From Heterostelium multicystogenum (lineage: Eukaryota > Evosea > Eumycetozoa > Acytosteliales > Acytosteliaceae): DNA of 40,251 bases. A model generated the notes under the pieces. The model had not been told where the DNA came from and did not search any database. It saw only the letters and a program-made list of their open reading frames with translations. Below are positions 10,301 to 21,783 of the stretch, piece after piece (position 1 is the stretch's first letter; the number at the start of each line of letters is the position of its first letter). A program made the position numbers and the translations under genes. Location of the stretch: positions 1-40,251 of the forward strand of contig RCNN01000196.1 in assembly GCA_003667245.1 (NCBI GenBank), given 5' to 3'.

Positions 10301-13300
10301 TCCTTTTATCTTGAAGCATTCTACGCGGCAATGCAGGAATTGAAATCACAACTACCAACAACCCATTTTGAACTCTATGATTTCGATGTCAAAAGCTCCA
10401 TAGAGATCGATGCTAAAAGCAACAACGTTATCCAAATCAACTTTAGCTCTGATCTAACCAAATTTGAAATTGGTAGCATGGTAAAATCCACTTTCCCAGT
10501 CAAGTGGACAATCCACGCAACCGGTAAAATTGCACATGTCAACTCAACCAATCTAAATGCAGTCAATGCTAGCCCCTTTAAGAGTGTTGTCAACATTGCT
10601 AAACGTGTAGTAAAGGGTAAGGAGTTCTACCACAATATTGCACCACTGGGATACAACTATGGTCCATCTTTCCAAGCACTTAATAAAACAGCCATCCTAG
10701 ATTCAACATCACAAGTTGCCAAACTTAAGCTTCCTAAAACTCAAGACCTAGCTAAACATGGCAACTATGATTTTGCATTTGCTCATCCTGTGATCATGGA
10801 CGCAGTGTTCCAATCTTGCTTTAGTACACTCGATAAAAAGAATGAAGGATTGTTTATACCTCAAACTTTTGAAAAGCTGTCTGTGAACTCCAATGTCAGA
10901 CTGGATGATATTCGTGCACCAATATTCGCAATCACCAAGATCAAAAGCATGAAGGACAAGTCTACATTGACATGCGAAATTACGGTTGCCAAAGAAGATG
11001 GACAAGTCCTATGCAAATACTCTAACTTTGTGATGAAATGTATTTTCCGACCAACTCAAAAGGAATCATCAAGTCTTTCTCAGCAAATATGGAGATACAA
11101 ATGGAAGGAATCTATCTTTGAAGGCAGAGTTGATATTAATCAAATGAAGTTGGACGGTCATTTCAGAAAAACTCTCATCTTTACCAATGATGTATCATCT
11201 ACCATTACCAAGAGTATTGTCGAGTATCTAAAGAAGAACTATCAGGCTTTGGCTTCAGAAATAGTTATTGTTAGTAATGGTGAAACTCCAACACACAGTC
11301 AAACTGAACTAGCACAAATAATCACTACTCCACTTACCAATGTCTATGAAGACTACGATCCATTGTTTGCCAAGCTCAAGGAACTCAATGAGAACAACCA
11401 CTGGACAACTTTGATCTTACCAGATCTCTTTAAGGCCAACATTATTGAACCAACCTGCGACTCTGTTGAGGAATCATACGCACGTCTTTTGTTTATCCTT
11501 AAACAAGCCGGCCTTCATGAATTCTCTGGTCGTATTACCATGATAACCAAATGGGGACAGGCAGTGGAAACCTCGGATCTAGTCGATTACACGCAGTACT
11601 CTTTGGTTGGATTGCTCAGAACCTACTCTAATGAAAATTACAATCTCTATTGCTCAATGATTGACATTGACGAATCCACCACACCCTCAAACTGGCTCAG
11701 CGAATTGTCCAGCTTTGACACCACAGGTGAGGTAGCCTTTTAGAAATGGAAAGCGTTTCAACTACAATCTAATCAACAATACCTCCATCAATGAATCATT
11801 TGTCAATACCGAGTCAAGAAATGGACGTAGATTCCAAGCAGATATCAGTGCAAATGGAGTTATTGCCGATATGAAGATCAATGAAACCAAACGTTATCCA
11901 CCAAAAGAAGGACAAGTCGAAGTTAAGGTTGATATCACCTCTCTAAACTTTAGAGATATTCTCAAGACCCTTGGTCGTGACTATGATAAAAATCAATTAT
12001 CAACTATTGGTGACGAGTTTGCTGGTACAATTAGCGCAGTTGGTGAAGGAGTAACCGACCTTCAGGTAGGTGACAAGGTATTTGGTGTTTATATGGCCTG
12101 CTCAATGTCCTCCTACATAACTTGCCCAGTAGACCTGGTCTTCAAGATGCCAAAGAATCTTACACCTGAAGAGGCATGTACCATTCCAATTACATTCTTA
12201 ACAGCATGGTACTCAATCGTCATTCAGGCTAATCTGAGAAAAGGCGAATCCATTTTAATCCATTCTGCTGCCGGTGGAGTTGGTTTATCCGCAGTCCAAA
12301 TCGCAAGATATATTGGAGCTGAAATATTTGTCACTGTTGGAACTGCAGATAAGCGCAAATATATGGAAGAGACTGTGGGAATTCCATCATCACACATTAT
12401 GAACTCTCGTGACAGCAGCTTCTATAATGATATCATGGAAAAAACTGGACAACGTGGAGTTGATGTTGTACTTAATTCTTTGTCTGGCGAGCTCATTGAA
12501 AAGTCCATTCTTTCACTTGCCAACTACGGTAGATTCGTTGAAATTGGAAAGAAAGACATCTATGCAGACTCTAAGATTGGTTTGTTACCATTTAGAAACA
12601 ATCTTTCCTACCTGGCAGTTGATGTTGCCCAGATGACAATCAACAGAGTGGCATACCTTGCTGATCTCATGAAGAACACTTTAATCCCAATGTTTGAAAG
12701 CAACGCTCTCAAGCCACTACCAACTCATACTTTCACCATTAGCCAAATAGTCCAGTCGATTCGTCACATGTCTACTGGTCACCATATTGGAAAGATTTTG
12801 GTTAGTTGGAGTGATATTGAAAAGGCAACCATCAACGAGATGCCAATCCACTTGGATTGCGAATCAACTTACCTTATCACTGGTACAGGTGGTTTGGCTT
12901 TGTCATTTGCACAGAAATTGGCTGATCTCAATGCTAGACACATTGTATTTGCATCCAAGAATGGTGCTGACACTGATATTAAGAAGAGATACATTGAGAA
13001 ACTCATAGACTCTGGAATTAAAGTTGAAGTAAAGAAATGCGATCTATACAGTCACCAAGCAGTTGAGGAGTTGCTCAAAGAGTATTCTACCTCACTCCGT
13101 GGTATTTTCCATACAGCAGGAGCACTCTCTGACCAATCTGTCCAAAACCAAACATTGGAAAGCTTCAACATTCCTTTCCACTCCAAAGCCTACTCTGCAC
13201 TCCATCTCAACAACATCTCGATTGCCTTGAATTTGAAACTTGACTACTTTATGGTTTGTGGATCTATTATTACACCATTTGGTAAGCCAGGACAATCAAA

Positions 13301-15331
13301 CTATGCAACTGCCAATCGTTTTGTTGAAGGATTGACACATGATCGTATCCGTAAGGGATTGGCTGCTCACTGTATTCACTTGGCACCAATACCTGAGATT
13401 GGTATGTCTGCAGAGGAAAAGATTGCCCAAGGTCTTAGAAATGTTGGTCACACACCATATGACAGCATTGAGCCAATGTGCGACGGTATTGCAATGTGCC
13501 TCAGTGCTCGTACTATCCACAAGATTGTCGTCTACTGCGATATCCAACCAGATAAGTGGATGGATGCTTTCCCAAGATTCCGTCTTAAAAAGTCCATTCT
13601 CAAGTCGCTTGACCCACACTACACTCCACCTCTTTCCAGAGCAGCCAACAAGGATAGTGACAGTATTGAAAACTCCCTCAAGAAGATCGTCTCTGACATA
13701 ATGGAGATCAAGCTTGAAAAGATCAACTCCAACTCCAACTTTAAGGACCTTGGATTGGATTCGTTGCTTGCATCGGAACTGACCAACTCTATTCACAAGA
13801 AATTCAGTGTATTCGTTCCATCACTGTCACTGCTTGACAGAAAGTCAACCATTAGATCTCTCGTTGAAAAGATTAACCCACAGCTATCCCCAGGAAGACT
13901 TTCTCCAATTATTACACAGCTACAGAAATCTCCACTGCTCCTTTCGCAAAAGGCGCCAACTAAAGATGAAGAAATGGTACAAACCATCGAGAAGATAGTA
14001 AACAACAAGCTATCTCTTCAAAAGAAGCCACCACCCATCAAGATTGCAACAAATTCCGCTGCAACTAAAAGACCACTTTCTCCACTCAGATTCTCTGCAA
14101 ACAGTGCATCGCTTATTCCATCGCCCAAGGCAATTGACCAAGGAATGAGTCCAGTAGTTATTTCTCCATCGAGTGCTCCTGCAATGTCTCCATTCAAGCA
14201 TTACCAGTGCTTGCACCTCTGATCAACAAGCAACTCTCTGCATCGGATGACTATGCAACTGCAATCTATGCTGTAGAGCCACTCGCTGCGCCATTCTGCA
14301 CCGATCAAAAGACAGTCTACAACCACTACAAGGACCATACAACTGAGCATACATTCATGAGAAATGTATATAACAACTGTAAGATCAAGGAACGTTATAT
14401 GTTTGTGGATAGTAAGGATCACATGGGATTGAATGCAATGCCCACATCCAAGAAGAACACCATGTTTGCTGATCTTGTACATGACACAGTTGTCAGAGCC
14501 GGTGAACTTATTCTCAAAAACAACAATGTTGACCGCTCACAAATATCCCATGTCATCGGAGTCACATCAACTGGATTGTTTGCACCATCTGTTGATGCCA
14601 TGCTTTGTCGTGCCCTTAAACTAGACGAAAAAGTAGGAAGAACCATGATCAACTTCATGGGATGTGGTGCTGCCGTAATTGCGCTCAGAACAGCTGTTGC
14701 CTATGCCAACAAAGCACCAGGAACTTATGTGCTTATGATGTGTGTTGAATCATCATGCACCAACATGGATCTTGATCCAAATGATCGTGGAGACATTGTG
14801 TCTGGTTGTATCTTTAGTGATGGATGTGCTGCTGCGCTTGTTACATGTCAACCCAGAGTCAACCTAGTCGGTAAACTACAATGTATCGATGACCTTTCAT
14901 ACTTGATGCCAGACTCCAAGCATGCACTTGAGATGTTTATGGGTGACAGAGGTATTGATTTGTCCTTGACTCCAGAACTATCTGCCTGTATCGAGAAGCA
15001 CGTCAGGAAAACTACTGAAGCATTCCTTGCACGCCATGGTATGGAAGTACCAGACATGGACTTTTGGGCAATTCATCCGGGAGGTCGTCGTATCCTAGAG
15101 GCAGTTCACCAAGGTTTGAACTTAGGACCAGAAGAAATGGCAGAATCCTATGATGTCATGAAATGGTACGGAAACATGGTATCATGCTCAGCCATGTACG
15201 TGCTTAAGCGTGTCATTGAAAGAATTACCAACCTAAAGAAAGAAAACGGCAAAGGTTTATCATATGGAATTGTCATGGCATTCAGCCCAGGTGCATCCAT
15301 TGAAGCAATGCTATTAAAGATGATCAAATAA
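7316..15331 (+). CDS. Steely hybrid type I/III polyketide synthase (StlA/StlB-type)
   Basis: Three exons (introns 7601-7659 and 8179-8239) encode about 2,630 aa from ATG at 7316. Domains in order: KS (Cys of TACSSS at 7882; HGTGT and NLGH histidines), AT (GHSLGE Ser at 9350; AGFH, suggesting malonyl-CoA), DH (DHRIQNQAIVP and DAVFQ), pseudo-KR, ER (HSAAGGVGLSAVQIA), KR (TGTGGLA; GQSNYATAN Tyr), ACP (LGLDSLLA Ser at 13761), a Ser/Pro linker, then a type III PKS with the full triad: Cys in MGCGAA (about 14663), His in AIHPGG (15074) and Asn in YGNM (15173). The type I part builds an acyl chain that is handed from the ACP to the type III domain, which extends and cyclises it to an acylresorcinol or acylphloroglucinol. 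No C-methyltransferase is present. Two frame slips occur: an extra T at 11738-11741 and a lost base at about 14194-14198. Family certain; StlA versus StlB undecided. Confidence 0.95.
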
Positions 15332-15494
15332 ACAACAAATAATAATATATATTTATATTAACTTTTACATGGCGCTTAAACAAAAAGTGATTGATCATTT
15401 GCAAAAATCAAAATCAACTGTTGTGTGTTTTTATATCTGATTTTTTTAGATATCTATCTATCAATTTGCAAAGAAATTAAAGTTATGGAAAGAT
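15332..15494. terminator. Convergent 3' region
   Basis: This 163-nt AT-rich gap lies between the Steely stop (+) and the polysaccharide deacetylase stop (-). It carries A/T runs typical of poly(A) regions. No gene is seen. Confidence 0.4.
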
Positions 15495-16843
15495 TTACAA
15501 TATTTTTTTATTACTTTCATTGCTGACATCGATTTCATTGTTGGTTTGGTGATCAAAAACATTGCTATTGAGCAACTCTGTTTGTTTTAGTCTTTCATCA
15601 ATGTCCAAGAGATGTGAGAGTGTTACGAATGTATATCCTTCTGATATGAGCTGAGGTAGAATGCTTTTAAGTGTCTCTGCTGTATAGTCACGGTCGTGTA
15701 GTATAATGACTGAACCTGGCGACACGGTGGTCGTGACATACCAAGAGTTGAGTGATGTCAGTTTAATAAATGGGTCATGTGGGTAGACATTTCCAAGACA
15801 CAAAGTGTATCCATATCTTGTAACAATCTCGAGCATTTTTCTGTTGAACCATCCTGAACCAGGTCTAAATAGTTTCTTTCTTTTTAATTTACAATTTATA
15901 TCATCATTCTTAGAGTTGACTAAATTATTATTATTAATTATATTTGTTGTTGAAGATTCAGTTGAATCATCTTGATTATTTGGTTGATAGCTATTGCTAT
16001 TGTCGTTGTCTCGTTGCTTTCCTTCTTTTTTTCTGAAGTTGTTGCTTTGAATTTAATCTATGATAGTAATTTTTGATAGGTTTCATTGATTATTTGATCT
16101 ACCTGGATGAGTTGTCTCTCGAATTCGTCTAGCTCAAGACTGATCGATGGCTCATCTCGCCACATGTGATTACCAATGTCGTGACCTTCGTCTAATGTGC
16201 GATCAAGTAGATTTCGATGGTAGTTTGAACGCATTGCGTTCTTTCCGATGAGGAAGAAAGTAGCCTTGACGTTGTACTCTTTGAAAATGTCGAGGATAAC
16301 CTCTGTGTCACGCGAAGGTGCGTCATCAATGGTGAGTGCAATCAGCTTTCTTGTCTTGATCTCATTGCGACTCTCTGAAAAGAACAACACTTCGCCATTA
16401 TAATGATTGGACAGTGCACGAACAATAAAATTGGGTTGGAAATAGACCACTAGCAAGATACCAATGACCAAAGCTAGCAAGCCCATAAAAACTATCAGCC
16501 ACCAATTATATTCCGTTGCTATAATATATATTCATCTTCTTATCGTCATTATCCTTATCATCGATCTCTTCGTCTGTCTTTTGGTTGTTATTTTGAATAG
16601 AAGGACGTCTTCCACGGGTATATATATTTGAATAATAACTGCTTCCGCTACTGCTACTACTACTTAAAACTTCCTATACTATTGATATTACTACTGCTGC
16701 TGCTATTATTACTGTAAAATGATGGTTGTTGATATTCTTGACCAAAAAAGTAACTATTCCCGCCATCACCACAATCACCACTAACAATATTGTTGCTGTG
16801 AATGGGTAGCTGTGCCAATTGAGAGTTATGATGTATAGTTAGA

Positions 16844-16884
<41 letters not shown>

Positions 16885-16947
16885 TTGCTGCTGTTGTTGT
16901 TGCAGTTGCTGTTTAAAGTTCATAGGATAGTCATCAATGAATATCAT
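15495..16947 (-). CDS. Membrane-anchored NodB polysaccharide deacetylase
   Basis: Read from ATG at 16947. The N-terminal part holds a polyglutamine tract, then Asn/Ser-rich and charged segments. A single hydrophobic helix follows (VFMGLLALVIGILLVVYF, about 16435-16500). The NodB domain comes next: ALTIDDAPS (motif 1, Asp-Asp), KATFFLIG, GHDIGNHMWRDEPS (motif 2), an Asn-rich insertion (about 15890-16050), FRPGSGWFNRKM (motif 3) and SVIILHDRD. This predicts a type II membrane enzyme with the catalytic domain outside the cytoplasm or in the lumen. The family removes acetyl groups from N-acetylated glycans such as chitin-like polymers; the substrate here is unknown. Motif 2 reads HMWRD instead of HTxxH. 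Frame slips occur at about 16672, 16505-16515, 16058 and 16030. The family call is firm. Confidence 0.8.
16842..16913 (-). repeat. CAG/CAA trinucleotide repeat encoding polyglutamine
   Basis: A run of more than 20 mixed CAG and CAA codons, read on the minus strand, forms the polyglutamine tract of the deacetylase N-terminus. Long homopolymer amino-acid tracts are typical of dictyostelid proteins. Confidence 0.9.
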
Positions 16948-18833
16948 TACTTTAGGTTGTATGTATTAGGATAATAAATTACATGTAATAAATAAATAAA
17001 TATGTGTGATAAAGACTAATAAGACCAAAACAGTGTCGCTTCGTATAGTTAACTATGGTTGGTGGTTGGTTGATATTTTTTTTCTAATGTTTTTGTTTTT
17101 TGTTTTTTTTTTTGGTTTTTGATATGCATACTCTATTAATATTTATAATTCGTTTTGAGACTTTCCAATATAAAATAATTAAAAAAACAAAAATAATCTT
17201 TGAAAATTAAGGACACTACTTATAAGGTTGTTTTTAAAAAAATAAACAATAATAATAACCTAATATAATAATGGATTTGATGATCTGTTATGATGTTGCT
17301 CTTTCAATATCTAATTCATTTTTACAGTATCATTGGGTAACAATTTAGGATTACATTTTGATATCTGATCATGACTTAAAAATACATTAACCTACTTTCC
17401 AATGGAAATTTCCAAACGATCTTTTATTTATAAATCAATCAATTGTTGTTTTGAAAAATAACTGTCAAAACTAGATTCCTAAGACTAATCAGCAATCAAA
17501 TATAAAGAGACAAGAGAATCAATCCTATATAAGTTTTAAAATTTCAAGAGTTACCCCAGAGTTACCCGAAATAGTAGTACTACTATTCTAAATCTAATTG
17601 TACATACAATCAAAGTAAATAAACTATAAAGAAAAAAAAAAAACAAAAACAAAAAATCACTAAATTTAGTTTATTTATAATTATTATTATTATTTTTGAT
17701 GATTTTATTTTATTGTTTTTGTTTTTTTGTTTTTTTTTGATATATAACACCAATTATAAGATTCCTGCCTCTATTTTTTAAAGAGATAAAGTTTTATCAA
17801 CTAATATTTAAAGATAGTAATAGAGTAGTGTTCTAAACGAATAAAAATAGCCTAGCTTCATTAAACTAACATGTCTTTTTTATTGAAAGCGGGGAAGAGT
17901 GGACAAATTCTTACAATAGGCTGCTCAAAACCCACTGACTAAATAATTTTTTTTGAAAAAAACAGAAGAAAATTATTATATCGATGAAATTGGGTTGAAA
18001 TAAGTTGGGTTTTGATTTTTTATTTTGTTGGTTTTTAGTTTAGGTTTGGTGGTGGTGGTGGTGTTGCTGGCGAGGGAGTAATCAACAAGCAACTACAATC
18101 TCTACTTGACTGTTGCAAACTATTGATTTATTTTCTAATAATATTGGTCTCATATCAGTCATCATTCTTAATACCAATACTACTATTACTATTACTACTG
18201 TTACTATAAGAATAATAATAATAATAATAATAATAGCTATTTTACTATTAGGACTGTCATATCATAGAGAATAGATAGAACATAACCTAACTACTAAACT
18301 AAAAGTAATATAACAATAACTGCATTTCAGCAGCTAGCTTATTAAGAAATACAACAACAACAACAATAACAACAAACAGTAAAAGAGATAGAATTCATTT
18401 GGTTACTGTTTATTTAGTTTTGTACAATAATAATAATAGTAATAAAAGAAAACAAAAACATTTTATATTTTATATTTATATATAAATAGAATTATAACCA
18501 CACCTATTTCATCACTTACTCACCCACTCACCAATTATTGATTGAATCAATCGAAACAATTATAATATAATAACAGCAACAATAATAATAATAATATAAT
18601 ACCCTCTATCAATCAATCATCATCTTTTTATTTGCAAGCATTATTATAATAATAATAATAATAAGAGGTAGCTAAAATAGGACTATTAACATCATTACTA
18701 TATAAATTATATTGATTGATTCACTTAGAAAGTTTTGGAAAGAATGAATTAAACCAAAATAAAAATACCTCAAATATCATAATCAACGATCAATCCAACA
18801 ACCAACCAAATAATAATAATAATATAAATATTA

Positions 18834-18894
<61 letters not shown>

Positions 18895-19340
18895 GTAAAC
18901 AATAATAAATAATTAAAAAATAAATAATATTCATTAAATTATTATTGTCAATCCATCACTTTTTGCATATCAAGTAAAACTTATAAACTTCACAACTATT
19001 ATAAATAGTAATACTAAACAATACAGTATAATAATTACAATTGTAATAATAATAATAATCATTAGCTATAGCGCACTCTTATCACATCAATCTAACTAAA
19101 ATAATAATCAATATTGATTTACTAACATAATTTCAATTCCATTCCACCATAGCAGATTATTGCTATTAATATAACAGATAGTATAAACAGAATACATTAT
19201 ATATTGTAATATTTAATTTTGAAATTGTATTATTTATTTCCACAATCAATCAATCAAATCAATCAAATCAGAAAGTAAATATATCTAGATAAAGTTGAAA
19301 CCAATTGTTGTAGTTTATAGTTGATAAAACAGATTCAAAT
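16948..19340. promoter_or_regulatory. Divergent intergenic region, deacetylase / myosin kinase
   Basis: This 2.4-kb stretch is extremely AT-rich, with many A, T and AAT runs, and serves divergent genes. It contains the AAT microsatellite at 18834-18894 and a short, less AT-rich 23-codon ORF at 17871-17942. I see no RNA gene and no conserved coding region. Confidence 0.4.
18834..18894. repeat. (AAT)n microsatellite
   Basis: About 20 tandem AAT/TAA units lie about 450 nt upstream of the alpha-kinase gene. Shorter AAT clusters recur at 18210, 18580 and 18650. Confidence 0.95.
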
Positions 19341-21783
19341 ATGGGTATGGGCGATGCAGAGTCAGCTTTGGCTCTTTTAAATCAAAAGTTTCCAGTTGCC
19401 GATGTAATTGCTGGAACAAAGTGTGAAAGAGCTATCAAGTTTGTATTGATGAGAATAGATGACATTGATTGGTAGAGCTGAATTGACCATTAATTGTTAC
19501 AATCTACTATAGATGGGAATTGACCATTGGAGATGATCTAACACCACATTGGAATCATTCAATTGTATGTGTATCAATTGAAAAGGTACCATTTGCAAAA
19601 GGTAGCTGCCGTACAGCACACAAACTGAAGGATTGGTCGAAACCAAATTTAGATTTAGTCGGTAAATTCTCAACCAACAAAAAGACTACCAGAGACTCTT
19701 ATTTCACCGATGTGTTGATGCAGGCATTCTGCGCAAAGTGGGCCGAGAAATTCAACGAGCTAAAACCACCAAAACCAATCACCTTCTTGCCGACCTATGT
19801 ATACGAGCTACTTGATCACCCACCACCCTACCCAGTGTGTGGAGGTGAGCCATTCATCGAAGGTGAATACAAGTATGTCACGAAAACACTTCTACATAAG
19901 CCGATTGTCCAATGATAACTAACAATATACACTTGTTCTACCTCATCAACAACAGGAAACATAATAATAATAGTGGATATGTAAATTCTGAAGCAAGAAA
20001 TACACCACAAGCATTCAGTCACTTCTCTTTTGAGAATTCCAATCATGAATTGTTGATTATCGATATTCAGGGTGTTAATGATTTCTACACTGATCCACAG
20101 ATTCATACAAAGAATGGACAAGGTTTCGGTGAAGGTAATCTTGGTGAGACTGGTATTCACAAGTTTTTGCAATCTCACAAATGTAATGCCGTTTGTGAGT
20201 TCCTTAAGCTGAAGCAAATCAATCAGAGTAAGAAGACATTGCTTAGAGGTACTTTGCCGGTTGTACAACTCATGGAATTCCACGAGGCAATTGGAATCAA
20301 TCAGCAGGGACAACCCTCTGGATCTGGTGGTCAACCAAAGGATATGGCATATTTCCAGTCTGGAAACTCAAATCCACCTGCCAATCTCGAAGACGAAGAA
20401 CGTCAATTACAGGAGCAGCTTGAGCGTATTCGTGCACAGCAAAAGGCAAAGTTGGCTGCCCCAAAGAAGGAACCATCTCTTACAAACGTAAAGCTAGCTG
20501 CTGGAAAGCCAATGCCACAGTCGATCGCACCTGGAAAAACCACAACCACACAGCAACAGTTTTTACAGCCAAATAGCAATGCAACATCGGCATCTGCAAC
20601 TCCAACACAAACCTCACCTGCTGGAATCTCACCACAGCAAGTATCTCCTGTAGCATCACCAAAACCAGCTGCAGTTGCCATAAGCAAACCAGCTGCAGTC
20701 GCATCGGCTGCCGCACCTGTACAACAACCAACACAAGCACAACAACAATCTGTACAATCAACACCAACCAACACCTCAGCACAAAATACACCTGTACAAC
20801 AGCCAGCACAACCAACACCAGTACAACCATCACCAGTACAACCTGCAGTCAGAGCAAGTCCACCTCCACAAGCCGCAGCCACCGCCGCTGCACCATCTGC
20901 CAATCCAGAGATTGTGCCAGACAGATCAGCATTTGAGAAATGGGATTTGAAGTCCATCAAGAACATCGATACTGTACGTGGACTTCAGTCAGAGTGTGTC
21001 ATTGGTGTTGAATCACGTTTGTTTACTGGTTCAAATGACGGTTCGATCGGTGTTTGGGATGCTGAGCAACTCAAGCACGTCTCCAATGTTAGAGCACACG
21101 GAAAAATCTATCCGTTTCCATTGGTCTTGCCAAGAATGGAAACATGGTCACTGGTGGCGCTGACTCCTACGTCAAAGAATGGGATCTGAACACTATGTCC
21201 TGTGTCAAGGAAGTTAAGGAAGCAAACGAAATCAATTCAGTATTTATTCAAGACAATCTTTTGTTCACTGGTTTGCAATGACAAGACCGTCAAGATTTGG
21301 GATATGCGTTCCTACGATTGTATTCAAACACTCCAGGGACACACCCGTGCCATTAAATCAGTGTGCGCACTGGGCAACCTCTTGTTCTCTGGTTCCAACG
21401 ATCAGCAGATCTTTGTGTGGTCACTCCAGACCAACAGAGTTCTCACCAATTTCCAGGGACACGAAGGTTGGGTCAAGTCACTCTATGCCCACAACAATAC
21501 ACTCTACTCTGGATCTCATGACGAAACCATCAAGGTATGGGACTTGAAGACCACCAAGTGCACAGCCACACTCAAATGCAAGGACCGTGTCGAAACCGTC
21601 TATGTAACCAATCAAGGTATTTTTTGCAGGTGCCGGTGACTATCTCCAGGTATTCGACACAGCATCCCACGAAACTTAGCATCCATCAATACACGTTCCA
21701 GTATACTCTGTATCTGGAGAAATCAAAAAACAACTTTCACTGGTTCTCTTGCTTCGAATTTGAAAGTTTGGACATGGGATTAA
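19341..21783 (+). CDS. Alpha-kinase / WD40 protein, myosin heavy chain kinase (MHCK family)
   Basis: From ATG at 19341 (MGMGDAESALALLNQ). Introns lie at 19443-19512 and 19873-19955 (the latter joins GEYK to KHNNNSGYV); length is about 760 aa. The N-terminal alpha-kinase domain contains GKFSTNKKTTRDSYFTD, YELLDHPPPYPVCGGEPF, ELLIIDIQGVNDFYTDPQ, the Gly-rich GEGNLGETG, and the zinc-site His/Cys residues (SHF, IHTK, HKCNAVC). A Gln/Ala/Pro/Thr-rich linker follows (about 20,400-20,900). The C-terminal WD repeats include FTGSNDGSIGVWD, KTVKIWDMRS, FSGSNDQQIFVW and YSGSHDETIKVWD, ending KVWTWD. MHCKs phosphorylate myosin II tails and disassemble filaments, with the WD domain targeting the kinase to myosin. 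Layout fits MHCK-B or -C; I cannot separate them. Frame slips occur near the first splice site, 21110, 21275 and 21620-21690. Confidence 0.93.

Noticed and set aside
11738..14200. Programmed frameshifting, or three separate genes, in the Steely locus
   Set aside because: The slips are simple homopolymer changes with no slippery site or pseudoknot. The same kind of slip occurs in housekeeping genes throughout the window, and domain order across the breaks is that of one Steely protein.
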